The notes below the pieces were generated by a model. That model had not been told where the DNA came from. It made no database searches and saw only the letters and a program-made list of their open reading frames with translations. DNA of 64,000 bases from Deltaproteobacteria bacterium (lineage in GTDB: Bacteria > Myxococcota_A > UBA796 > GCA-2862545), in the NCBI GenBank assembly GCA_007693595.1, contig REDI01000014.1, positions 62,001-126,000 on the forward strand, given 5' to 3'. This document shows, one piece after another, positions 8,484 to 15,567 of this stretch (positions within the stretch are counted from its first letter, which is position 1; each line of letters begins with the position of its first letter). The translations under genes and the position numbers were made by a program.

Positions 8484-9518
8484 ATGAACTTCTACGTCTT
8501 CAGCGTTGGGCGCATCCCCGTGCATCTGAGCATCTGGGCCCTCCTGTTGATCGGGTGGCTGGCCTTCCGGCTCGGCGACCCGATCGTGGGGGCGATGATC
8601 GGGGTTGGGGCCATCGCCTCGATCCTCGTTCATGAGCTCGGCCACGCCGTCGTAGCCGCTCGCTACGGCCTCCAGCCCGAGGTCCTCATCCACGCCCTCG
8701 GAGGCCTCACTCGGCACACGCGCGCCGAGTCCGACCGCCAAGACGCGATCATCATCGCAGCGGGTCCCCTCATTCAGCTAGCGGTCGGTGCCGTGGTCCT
8801 CGTGGCTTCGTTCTTTGTCTTTGCCGCCATCCCCGGCTTGGCTGAGAACCTCTACCTTACGAGCATCCTCTACGCCTTTCTGTACGTCAGCCTCTTCTGG
8901 GGGGTCATCAACCTTGCCCCCATGTGGCCCATGGACGGAGGAAAGCTCTTTCGCCTGGGGCTGATCCACCTCCTGAGCGTGCGCCCGCTGCTCGCCGACC
9001 GCATCACCCACATCACGGGTATCGTCCTCTCGGTCGCTGCCTTCCTGTTGTTCTGGCTCCTAATCGGCGGCTTCGTGCTCCTCGCCCTGATCATCTTCGG
9101 CATGATCACCTACCAGAACGTCATGGCGCTTCGCTCCGGCTCGAGCGGCGAGCCGGTACGTCCCACCTCTAAGCACGCCCGCGCCCTGCTCAACGAAGCC
9201 CGCGAGGCCTTCGGAGAGCGAAACTGGGCCGAAGCCGCCCGCTTGGGGCACCAGATCCGCGCCGAGCCCAACGTGCCCGATCGCATGCTCTCGGAGGTCT
9301 TCGAGGTCATCGCGCTGAGCCATATCTTCAACGGCGACCTCGAAGAGGGGGTGCGCTTCGCCAAGCGAGCCCCCCCCACGCCCCGGGTGATCGAGGCCTG
9401 GGTGCGCGCACACCACGAGCTCGGGGAGCGATCCACGGCACGCAGCGTGCTCGACCGGCACGCCGACGCGCTCGACGAGGAACTCCGCTCCGAGCTGGAG
9501 CAGCTGATCACGCGCTGA
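8484..9518 (+). CDS. Site-2 protease (M50) family membrane metalloprotease with helical tail
   Basis: Multi-pass zinc metalloprotease of family M50 that would cut substrates within the membrane. HELGH is at residues 50-54 in the second hydrophobic segment, and the partner motif NLAPMWPMDGG (143-153) supplies the Asp ligand, so both catalytic parts are intact. About five to six membrane segments cover residues 12-210. Residues 220-344 form a charged, Ala/Arg/Glu-rich helical region that looks like TPR-type repeats rather than a CBS or PDZ domain, so it is probably a cytoplasmic docking part. It follows the FG-GAP gene by 65 bases on the same strand but without obvious functional link, and it is tail to tail with the RNA methyltransferase gene. 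Substrate unknown. Confidence 0.85.
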   Translation: MNFYVFSVGRIPVHLSIWALLLIGWLAFRLGDPIVGAMIGVGAIASILVHELGHAVVAARYGLQPEVLIHALGGLTRHTRAESDRQDAIIIAAGPLIQLAVGAVVLVASFFVFAAIPGLAENLYLTSILYAFLYVSLFWGVINLAPMWPMDGGKLFRLGLIHLLSVRPLLADRITHITGIVLSVAAFLLFWLLIGGFVLLALIIFGMITYQNVMALRSGSSGEPVRPTSKHARALLNEAREAFGERNWAEAARLGHQIRAEPNVPDRMLSEVFEVIALSHIFNGDLEEGVRFAKRAPPTPRVIEAWVRAHHELGERSTARSVLDRHADALDEELRSELEQLITR

Positions 9519-9529
9519 TCACCTTTGGA

Positions 9530-10960
9530 TTAGGCTCGAGAGAAGCGGCCGACCAGCTCGATATGGCCCGTGTGTGGAAAGAGGTCGACCGGGTAGAGTT
9601 CCTCCAGTCGCCACCCCCCCTCGGCCAGGATCGCCGCGTCTCTTCCCAGGCTGCCGGGCTTGCAGGCCACGTAGACGAGCCGAGGCGCCGTGGCCTGGGC
9701 GATCGCGCGCGCCACCTTGGGGTGAAGGCCGACCCTCGGGGGGTCTACGACGATCGACGTCCCCGAAAGCAGCGGGGCGAGTTCCCCGATGACATGCTCG
9801 ACGCGCGCCGCGCGCCACTCCCCCTCGACCCCCGCGCGCGCCGCGTTGACCCGCGCATCGGCGACCGCAGCCTCGATCTCTTCGACCCCGATCACGCGCT
9901 CAAAACCGGGCGCGAGGGCCAGCCCGAGGCTACCGATCCCGCAGTAGAGATCGAGCAAGGTCCCCCCCGCGCCCTGGAGCGCCCGCTCCACCGCCGAGAC
10001 CAGAACCTCGGCACCCGCCGTATTCGTCTGAAAGAAGCTGTGAACCGAGAGCTGAAACGACACGCCACGAAGGCGCTCGGTCAGCGTCGCTTCTCCCCAA
10101 ACCCTGGCGATCTCACCTCGGGCGACGTCGGCCACGCCATCGTTGAGGATCCACACCACCCCTCGCAGCGTCGCCTCGCCGAGCGGGGTGCCGAGGAGCT
10201 GCTGCGCCACCCGCTCGACCGCCTCCGCGCTGGCGTCCGAGGTCGTATACAAGCCGACGAGGTGCTCCCCGGTCGCCTCTCCTCGCCGCAGGAGCGCGTG
10301 CCTCCAGACCCCTCGCTGGGCCCGGGCATCCCAGAGGGGCTGGTCGTCGTGATGCAGGATCGCTCGTCGGAGGGTGCCGAGCAAGGCGTTGGCCGCCTCA
10401 TCGATGAGCTCGCACCGCTGGGCGTCTACGACTCGATCGAAGCGGCCCGGCGCATGAAAACCAAGGAACCTGCCCCCGATAGGAAGACCCCGCTGATGGT
10501 CCGCCTCGCTGAGAAATCGCCGAGGTGCGAAGCTCAGCTCGACCTTGTTGCGGTAGCCGTAGGCCTGGTCCGTCCCTTCGACAGGATGGATCACTACCTG
10601 CTCTCGGAGCCTCGCCACCGTCCAGCCCAACCCCTGCGCGACGTCGCGCAGGGCGGCCGCTTGGCGCGCCCGGCGCTGCGCGCTCAAGGTCAGCTCCTGC
10701 AGGGCGCATCCTCCGCAGAGCCCGAAGACCGCGCACCGCGGCGCGGCATGCTCCGGGGCCGGACGGACGAGGTGCGCGCGACGGGCGAGCCACACATCGC
10801 GCTTGCGACCATGCGGGATGACCGCGACCCTGGCACCCGGCGGCGCCGGCTTGACCTGGACCCAGCGGCCATCGGAAGCCCTGCCGAGCCCCGAGCCCCC
10901 CTTGCCGAGCTCTTCGATCTCGATCTCTTGCGGCGCCAAGCGCCTTCGCCCGCGTCCCAT
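9530..10960 (-). CDS. rlmD: RlmD/RumA-type 23S rRNA (uracil-5-)-methyltransferase
   Basis: SAM-dependent enzyme that methylates C5 of a uridine in RNA (RlmD acts on 23S rRNA U1939), with an N-terminal TRAM RNA-binding domain (about 11-65) and a [4Fe-4S] site. Cysteines 76, 82 and 85 (CAVFGLCGGC) are followed by a fourth further on. The methyltransferase core has LLDLYCGIGSLGLALA (SAM site), VDPPRVGLHP, the nucleophile Cys in VYVACKPGSL, and the base Glu in GHIELV near the C-terminus. ATG at 10960 preceded by ggaggagcgc is chosen over an upstream GTG; it gives 476 residues, about the family length. Assignment among RlmD, RlmCD and TrmA-like members is not certain. The Cys-rich DUF5522 gene lies 76 bases upstream on the same strand. 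Confidence 0.9.
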   Translation of the reverse strand: MGRGRRRLAPQEIEIEELGKGGSGLGRASDGRWVQVKPAPPGARVAVIPHGRKRDVWLARRAHLVRPAPEHAAPRCAVFGLCGGCALQELTLSAQRRARQAAALRDVAQGLGWTVARLREQVVIHPVEGTDQAYGYRNKVELSFAPRRFLSEADHQRGLPIGGRFLGFHAPGRFDRVVDAQRCELIDEAANALLGTLRRAILHHDDQPLWDARAQRGVWRHALLRRGEATGEHLVGLYTTSDASAEAVERVAQQLLGTPLGEATLRGVVWILNDGVADVARGEIARVWGEATLTERLRGVSFQLSVHSFFQTNTAGAEVLVSAVERALQGAGGTLLDLYCGIGSLGLALAPGFERVIGVEEIEAAVADARVNAARAGVEGEWRAARVEHVIGELAPLLSGTSIVVDPPRVGLHPKVARAIAQATAPRLVYVACKPGSLGRDAAILAEGGWRLEELYPVDLFPHTGHIELVGRFSRA

Positions 10961-11036
10961 GCGCTCCTCCGACCAGCCGAACAGCCCTAACCGGGCAGAG
11001 GCTCCGCGCCGGCGCCGCTCGATCGCGCCCGAAGGC

Positions 11037-11243
11037 TCAACGGGGCCGGCCCGCTCTGCGCTGCTCCTCTTCGGGGTAGGGACAGTGCATGCAGCCACTC
11101 CCGCAGCAACTCCCTTGTCGAGCGAGCCCGATCTCGGTGAAGATGCACAGGCCCGTCCGAGGGTCGACGTAGTAAGCCTCCCCGCGTGCCACCGCTCGAT
11201 CGTGGAGCCGCTGCTGCACGGCGTCGGGACCTCTGGGTTTCAT
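11037..11243 (-). CDS. DUF5522 Cys-rich small protein
   Basis: Sixty-eight-residue protein with the DUF5522 pattern: a helical start (AVQQRLHDRAVARGE), then YYVDPRTGLCIFTE and the cluster CCGSGCMHCPY, a likely metal or Fe-S ligand set. An ATG at 11273 would collide with the divergent Nudix start, while ATG at 11243 is preceded by gagaggcg and starts the conserved part, so I use 11243. Relatives occur both as small free-standing bacterial proteins and as a C-terminal domain in larger proteins, with no proven role. It stands directly upstream of an Fe-S RNA methyltransferase in the same direction, which suggests, but does not show, a shared transcript and a role in Fe-S or RNA-modification chemistry. 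Confidence 0.8.
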   Translation of the reverse strand: MKPRGPDAVQQRLHDRAVARGEAYYVDPRTGLCIFTEIGLARQGSCCGSGCMHCPYPEEEQRRAGRPR

Positions 11244-11271
11244 CCACGCCTCTCGCAGGGGACACACCGCC

Positions 11272-11796
11272 ATGACGACGAAGACGGTCTACCGCCATCC
11301 CGTGCTCTCCGTCGAGACCTTTCCGGTCCAAGGGAGGGACAGGCTACACGACTTCGTTCGCCTGCGGGTGCCTGACTGGGTCAACTGCGTGCCCATCACC
11401 GCGCGCGGGGAGGTCGTCTTGGTCGAGCAGTTTCGGCACGGAATCGCAGCGCGAACCCTGGAGATCCCAGGTGGCGTAGTCGACGCGGGCGAGACCCCGG
11501 CGCAGGCCGCCCGGCGGGAGCTGCGAGAAGAGACCGGCTACACCGGCGGCGAGCTGCACGCCCTGGGCTGGGTCTGGTCGAACCCGGCCATTCAGACGAA
11601 TCGAACCTACCTCTTTGCGGCGATCGGCGCGGCGAGGACCGACGAGCTGAACCTGGACCCTACCGAAGCGATCGTCGTCACCACCGTTCCAGCCTCAACG
11701 ATCGGAGAACTCCTCGAGTCGGGCGAGATCGCCCATGCCTACGCGGTCGCTGCCTTGCAGCGCGCGATGCTACGCGGACTGCTTCCCACGGGATAG
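11272..11796 (+). CDS. Nudix hydrolase, ADP-ribose pyrophosphatase-like
   Basis: Mg2+-dependent pyrophosphohydrolase of 174 residues. The Nudix box spans residues 68-90: Gly68, Glu74, then RELREETGY, fitting GX5EX7REUXEEXGU exactly. Ahead of it, VEQFRHG and LEIPGGVVDAGE are the features of the ADP-ribose/nucleoside-diphosphate-sugar subgroup (NudF-like), and the following NPAIQTNRTYLF fits the same group. It is the first of three plus-strand genes with short gaps (9 and 27 bases), divergent from the DUF5522 gene, with only 28 bases between the two starts. Actual substrate could be ADP-ribose, GDP-mannose or similar. Confidence 0.9.
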   Translation: MTTKTVYRHPVLSVETFPVQGRDRLHDFVRLRVPDWVNCVPITARGEVVLVEQFRHGIAARTLEIPGGVVDAGETPAQAARRELREETGYTGGELHALGWVWSNPAIQTNRTYLFAAIGAARTDELNLDPTEAIVVTTVPASTIGELLESGEIAHAYAVAALQRAMLRGLLPTG

Positions 11797-11805
11797 GACC
11801 AACCC

Positions 11806-12462
11806 ATGAACCCCCTCCACGATGATCCGCGGCTCGTCGAGCTGCTGCAGAACGCCGACGCCTACTCGGCCCAACTCCGCTCGAGCGAACCCAGCGAGCA
11901 GCCCGTCATCATGCGAAGCCTCGACGCCGTTCATCGCGACATCGGACGCTACGTGCACGAGCGGTGGGTCCAGGACCCCGACCGCGGGAGCTCGGCCGTC
12001 GAGGACATCGAAGAGCTCGAGGAGCTCGAGCCGGTCGAGCCGATCGAGCCGCCCCGGCGTCACAGCACCGATCCCAACGCCTGGGTGGCCTCGCTCCAAG
12101 ACCTGCTCGCCCTCGTGCAGCCACCCCTCGAAGAGGATCACCCCATCGCCCTCGGCGTGGAGAGCGCGCGGGTGCAGTGGGCGACGACCGATCTCCGAGA
12201 GCGCTGGCCCTCCTTCCCCATCCCGATCCAACAGGCCCTGCTCGGCATGTTCGCCGCCCGAAGCCGCTGGCTCCAGCAGAACCTCCCCGTGCCCGACGGC
12301 GCAGAGCGGGCGCTGCGCCGCCTCGAGCGCTACCGCCGCGATGAAGGCCTCGCGCGTGTGGTGGGGCTCTCGGTAGGGGCCTCTCCCGAGTCTGACTCGT
12401 GGCCCGGCGATGCCCAGTACTGGTGGGAGATGCTCGCCGGCGCGCTCACGCCCGCAGCCTGA
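11806..12462 (+). CDS. Hypothetical acidic protein
   Basis: The 218-residue protein belongs to no family I recognise. It has no signal peptide or membrane segment. Residues 1-60 are helical and charged, 65-83 are a Glu/Pro run (for example EELEELEPVEPIEPP), and 90-218 form a second helical region rich in Trp and Arg, ending in YWWEMLAGAL. The two halves joined by an acidic linker suggest a protein-protein adaptor. The gene starts 9 bases after the Nudix stop with the same codon use, so it is very probably co-transcribed with it. No function assigned. Confidence 0.7.
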   Translation: MNPLHDDPRLVELLQNADAYSAQLRSSEPSEQPVIMRSLDAVHRDIGRYVHERWVQDPDRGSSAVEDIEELEELEPVEPIEPPRRHSTDPNAWVASLQDLLALVQPPLEEDHPIALGVESARVQWATTDLRERWPSFPIPIQQALLGMFAARSRWLQQNLPVPDGAERALRRLERYRRDEGLARVVGLSVGASPESDSWPGDAQYWWEMLAGALTPAA

Positions 12463-12489
12463 TCCCGTCCCTTACGCTCTCGGAGTCCT

Positions 12490-12690
12490 ATGCGTTCCCT
12501 ACCTCTCATGACGGGACTGCTGACCATCGCCATCCTGGCATTCGTAGGTGTGAGCCTCCTAAGCGCCGAGTCTACCTGGGGCTGGCTCATCCTCGGGCTG
12601 GCCGGCCTACGCGCCGTCATGCTCGTGCTCCAGGCCCAGCGGCTACGCCAAGCGCAACGCGACGCGGAGCGCCACGACTCGCAGGACTGA
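12490..12690 (+). CDS. Small two-segment membrane protein
   Basis: Sixty-six residues with two hydrophobic segments (about 7-26 and 30-47) separated by a short Ser/Thr/Trp turn, and a basic/polar C-terminal tail (QRLRQAQRDAERHDSQD). The tail charge suggests that both ends lie in the cytoplasm. No family recognised. It follows the hypothetical gene at 11806 by 27 bases and is tail to tail with the gene at 12702. It is likely the third gene of the Nudix-headed transcript. Confidence 0.6.
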   Translation: MRSLPLMTGLLTIAILAFVGVSLLSAESTWGWLILGLAGLRAVMLVLQAQRLRQAQRDAERHDSQD

Positions 12691-12701
12691 CCCGCCGGCA
12701 C

Positions 12702-12956
12702 TCAGCGACGTCCAATGTCTTGAACGAGCTCCTTGATCTCATCGTCGTCAGCGAAGAGCTCTTCGACCTGGTCACACCGCAGGAGCGCCTGACTGGTACA
12801 GGAGATCAACGAGCGCCCTTCACCGCGAAGCTGAAGCTCCTTCGCAAGATATCGAACCACAACCTCCTCCTGGCCGGCTCGGATCTCGATGAGATCCTCG
12901 TCGAGGAGGGCCTGAACGAGGGAAGCGGCGTAGTGAAGCAGAAAGGGCGTGCTCAT
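12702..12956 (-). CDS. Small protein, DUF507-like
   Basis: Eighty-four residues, acidic and helical, no membrane segment. The order of features (a hydrophobic helix with LVQALLDEDLIEIR, a middle VVVRYLAKELQLRG, and an acidic C-terminal helix EELFADDDEIKELVQDI) resembles the short DUF507 proteins common in deltaproteobacteria, but similarity is weak by eye and I cannot confirm it. It is divergent from the membrane protein gene at 13007, with 50 bases between the starts. Function unknown. Confidence 0.5.
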   Translation of the reverse strand: MSTPFLLHYAASLVQALLDEDLIEIRAGQEEVVVRYLAKELQLRGEGRSLISCTSQALLRCDQVEELFADDDEIKELVQDIGRR

Positions 12957-13006
12957 CGGATCCGCCTACCACGCGTTAGAGGCCTCGTCCTGCCAGGAGC
13001 ATGCCC

Positions 13007-13249
13007 ATGCCCGAGCACCCCCAGACCTCCACCGAGATCGCCGAGAACCCGCCCGAGGTCGACGCCGAGCTGCAGGCGCCCTGGCTGCTCTACTGCGTCT
13101 TCGGCACGCCGGTCTTCTTGACGGTGCTGTGGTTCTTCCTCCGCTTCACCGCCCCCGACCGCTTCGGGCGAGTCGACGCGGAACAGCTCGAGCCCGACCA
13201 CGCGCCTCCTGACGGGACCGAGACCAAGAGTCCAAAGACGCTGGACTAA
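13007..13249 (+). CDS. Small single-pass membrane protein
   Basis: Eighty-residue protein with a Pro/Glu-rich N-terminus, one hydrophobic segment (about 25-45, WLLYCVFGTPVFLTVLWFFL) and a polar, acidic C-terminal tail. Two ATGs lie close together; aggag is only one base before the first (13001) but well spaced from the second (13007), so I chose the second. No family recognised. It precedes the iron-regulated bfd gene by 107 bases but shows no link to iron metabolism. Confidence 0.55.
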   Translation: MPEHPQTSTEIAENPPEVDAELQAPWLLYCVFGTPVFLTVLWFFLRFTAPDRFGRVDAEQLEPDHAPPDGTETKSPKTLD

Positions 13250-13303
13250 ACACCGCGATTCGTCGGTCCGGCGAGAGATGATTAAAGATCTTGGCAGTCG
13301 CAA

Positions 13304-13318
13304 TGAAAGTGACTATCA
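13304..13318 (+). promoter_or_regulatory. Fur-box-like operator upstream of bfd
   Basis: The 15-base sequence TGAAAGTGACTATCA has the 7-1-7 inverted-repeat layout of Fur sites (TGATAATNATTATCA) and matches 11 of the 14 specified bases. It lies in a locally AT-rich stretch within GC-rich DNA, just upstream of a possible -10 (TATAGA, 13325-13330) and 38 bases before the bfd start. Its gene context, bfd followed by bfr, is a classic iron-response location. That Fur binds here is an inference. Confidence 0.55.
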
Positions 13319-13356
13319 TCACCATATAGACCCGCTGTCCCTCCCAGGAGCCATCC

Positions 13357-13572
13357 ATGATCGTCTGTTTGTGCGAGGGCGTGTCCGATCGCGTCGTTCA
13401 GCAGATCGTCGACCAAGGCCACCAGACCGTCCGCGCCGTCGCCTCGGCGTGCGGGGCGGGCACCCGCTGCGGCTCCTGCGTCTGCGACCTCAAGCGCCTG
13501 CTGCAGGGTCAACAGAACAGCGCCACACCCGGCGACCCCCAAGACCCATCCACCCCGGGAGCCTCCCGCTAA
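13357..13572 (+). CDS. bfd: Bacterioferritin-associated ferredoxin
   Basis: Small [2Fe-2S] protein that reduces the iron core of bacterioferritin so that stored iron can leave. The start MIVCLCEGVSD and the later CGAGTRCGSCV place cysteines at 4, 6, 38 and 41, exactly the positions of the cluster ligands in E. coli Bfd. The 71-residue length includes a Pro/Gly-rich tail after residue 55 that E. coli Bfd lacks. A Fur-box-like site lies upstream and the bacterioferritin gene follows 145 bases downstream, so the pair forms an iron storage and release unit. Confidence 0.93.
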   Translation: MIVCLCEGVSDRVVQQIVDQGHQTVRAVASACGAGTRCGSCVCDLKRLLQGQQNSATPGDPQDPSTPGASR

Positions 13573-13717
13573 CCTCGCTTCAACGTAGCGCTTTCGCAGC
13601 CTGCGCGGCATGAGCCGTAACGCGGGCTAGTCGTGTTGTGTTTACTCGTCACCATTGGTGGCGAACCGTCCCGAACCCGATACAGGAGGGACTCTCAGCG
13701 AAGCTACAGGAGCGCCC

Positions 13718-14197
13718 ATGTCCGTCAAGGCCAAGAAGCCGGTTATCGACGTGCTCAACGAGATCCTCAGCGGGGAACTCGCCGCGATCAATCAGTATTT
13801 CCTCCACGCGCGCATGTGCGCCAACTGGGGGTTCATGCGTCTGAACGCCAAGATCTACGCCGAGTCCATCGACGAGATGAAGCACGCCGACCAGCTCATC
13901 AACCGCATCCTCTACCTCGACGGCCTGCCCAATGTTCAGCGCATCGGCCGCGTTCGCATCGGCGAGAACGTCAAAGAGATGTTCGAGTGCGACCTGGCCC
14001 TTGAGCGCGAGGCGATCCCCCGCCTCAAAGACGCGATCGTCCTGTGCGAAGAGCAGAAGGACCACGGCACGCGCGTGCTGCTCGAGTCGATCCTGGTCTC
14101 GGAGGAGGAGCACCTCGACTGGCTCGAAGAGCAGCTCAGTCTCATCGAGACGGTGGGGGAACAGAGCTACCTCGCCGAGCAGATCCGCGAGGGCTGA
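13718..14197 (+). CDS. bfr: Bacterioferritin
   Basis: Iron-storage protein that forms 24-subunit shells, oxidises Fe2+ at a dinuclear site and binds haem between subunits. Ferroxidase ligands are visible at Glu20, Glu53, His56, Glu96, Glu129 and His132, and the haem ligand is Met54 in EMKHADQ. All sit two positions later than in E. coli Bfr. The length of 159 residues is normal. ATG at 13718 follows caggagcgccc and starts the conserved N-terminus; an upstream in-frame extension has no support. Located behind bfd with a 145-base gap that could carry a second promoter. Confidence 0.95.
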   Translation: MSVKAKKPVIDVLNEILSGELAAINQYFLHARMCANWGFMRLNAKIYAESIDEMKHADQLINRILYLDGLPNVQRIGRVRIGENVKEMFECDLALEREAIPRLKDAIVLCEEQKDHGTRVLLESILVSEEEHLDWLEEQLSLIETVGEQSYLAEQIREG

Positions 14198-14221
14198 GCC
14201 CGATCGCCTACGGCACAGATC

Positions 14222-15448
14222 TCACTCGCCCTTCGACTTGTCGCCGTCGGCCCCTCCGGGCTCCGCCGCCTTCTTCTTGCGCCGACCGATGCGCACGCGG
14301 CCCTCGTTGGCCGCGAGCCCGAAGATGTCGTCGAGCGAGGCGTTGTTCCCTGCACCCGATGGAGGCGCGGGCTTGGGGCTTGGGCCTGTGAGGGTCGGGT
14401 TGGGCGGCGGCGGCGTCGAGCGCTGTGAGGGGGGCTGCGCGCTCGCAGACGTGGCCTTGGTGGCGCCAGCCTCGGCGGGCATGAGCTTGCCATCCGCCCC
14501 GATCCGCGAGGGCATTCGGTCTTCGATCGAGAGTTCGTTCGGCTTCTTTCGGGGAGGAGGGGGCGCGCGACCCGCCGCGTAACGATGCTGGACCTCCGCG
14601 GGTTCGCCGCTGGGCGCGTTCGGATCGATCCGGGGAGGCCGTCGGTCCTCGACCGCTAGATCCTTCGGGGCCTTGCGCGGCGGTGGCGGAGCCCGCCCGG
14701 CCGCGTAGCGGCGCTGCCGGGGATCGATCTCTTGCTTGGGTGCATGGGGATCGACCCTGGGGGGACGGCGGTCTTCGAGGGCGAGATCCTTGGGCTTCTG
14801 TCGAGGAGGTGGAGGCGCCCGGCCCGCCGCGTAGCGATGCTGGACCTCGGGTTCCTCGGCGGGAGGAGGCGGCTCTTCGCCCTCGATAAACGCCCCCCCC
14901 TTGTGGGTGCGGATCCGGCCGCTTCGGCTCACGCTCGCCTTTCTGCGCCCCACCGGCGGCACAGCTCGCGGCGGCGGGGTGGTCGGCTCTTCGGCCGAAG
15001 GGGGCGCGGGCGCGGGCTTGGCGGCCTGCGCCTTGGCGTCGAGCTCCGCTTGCTTGCGGGCTACGATCTCCTTGATCTTGGACTCAGGATCCGCTTTGGG
15101 CTCGGGCTTGGCCTCGGCCTTTGGCACCCGTGGCTGCTCGGCCTGCTTGCGGGCCCACTCGGGGATGTGACTCTCGGCGGCCTTCTTCTTCTGCTCCTTC
15201 GTCTCGACGCGCACGAAGCGCCCAGCGGCCCACACCCCGCGCTGCTTCTTGGGCTTGGGAGGCTTGGGTAGGTCCCAGGGATCATCTCCGTCAACCTTCT
15301 TCCATAGGCGCTCCGAGTTCCCGACCGGGCGGCGCAGGTGGCGGCGCATCACCCGCTCCCCGAAGTCTTCCCCCCCGGTCGCGCGTTCATCGAGCTTTCC
15401 GCCCTTGAGCAGGTCTTTGACCCGCTGCTTTTTGTCGTCCTCAGCCAT
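14222..15448 (-). CDS. Proline-rich protein with 42-residue tandem repeats
   Basis: Low-complexity 408-residue protein without signal peptide or membrane segment. Residues 1-100 are charged (Lys/Asp/Trp blocks such as DPWDLPKPPKP and WAAGRFVRV) and 100-200 are Lys/Ala/Pro-rich. Then three repeats begin with RYAAGRAPPPPR at 205, 247 and 289, spaced by exactly 42 residues. The end (330-408) is Ser/Pro-rich, followed by a short LDDIFGLAANEGRVRIGRRKKK block that looks like a conserved terminal motif with a basic patch. No known family. Such a chain is probably disordered and could be a multivalent linker or scaffold, perhaps for RNA, given the basic motifs and its place head to head with tyrS, but this is speculation. 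Confidence 0.7.
   Translation of the reverse strand: MAEDDKKQRVKDLLKGGKLDERATGGEDFGERVMRRHLRRPVGNSERLWKKVDGDDPWDLPKPPKPKKQRGVWAAGRFVRVETKEQKKKAAESHIPEWARKQAEQPRVPKAEAKPEPKADPESKIKEIVARKQAELDAKAQAAKPAPAPPSAEEPTTPPPRAVPPVGRRKASVSRSGRIRTHKGGAFIEGEEPPPPAEEPEVQHRYAAGRAPPPPRQKPKDLALEDRRPPRVDPHAPKQEIDPRQRRYAAGRAPPPPRKAPKDLAVEDRRPPRIDPNAPSGEPAEVQHRYAAGRAPPPPRKKPNELSIEDRMPSRIGADGKLMPAEAGATKATSASAQPPSQRSTPPPPNPTLTGPSPKPAPPSGAGNNASLDDIFGLAANEGRVRIGRRKKKAAEPGGADGDKSKGE
14495..14836 (-). repeat. Coding tandem repeat, period 126 bp (42 aa)
   Basis: Three units within the proline-rich gene. Each begins RYAAGRAPPPPR, continues with (K/Q)xPxxL(A/S)xEDRxP and ends in an Asp/Pro-rich spacer. The second and third units start exactly 126 bases after the one before; the last is shortened at its end. 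Divergence between units suggests the repeats are maintained, not a recent slippage event. Confidence 0.8.
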
Positions 15449-15567
15449 TCCGATCGTCCTCTCGTGCCGCCTGGCCGGGAGAGCAGGCCCCGGTCCCCTT
15501 GCGCTCGACTCAACTCTACCGTAAGTGAGCCGCTCCCGCAGCGCCCAACCCCAGCCCGGAGCCTCCC

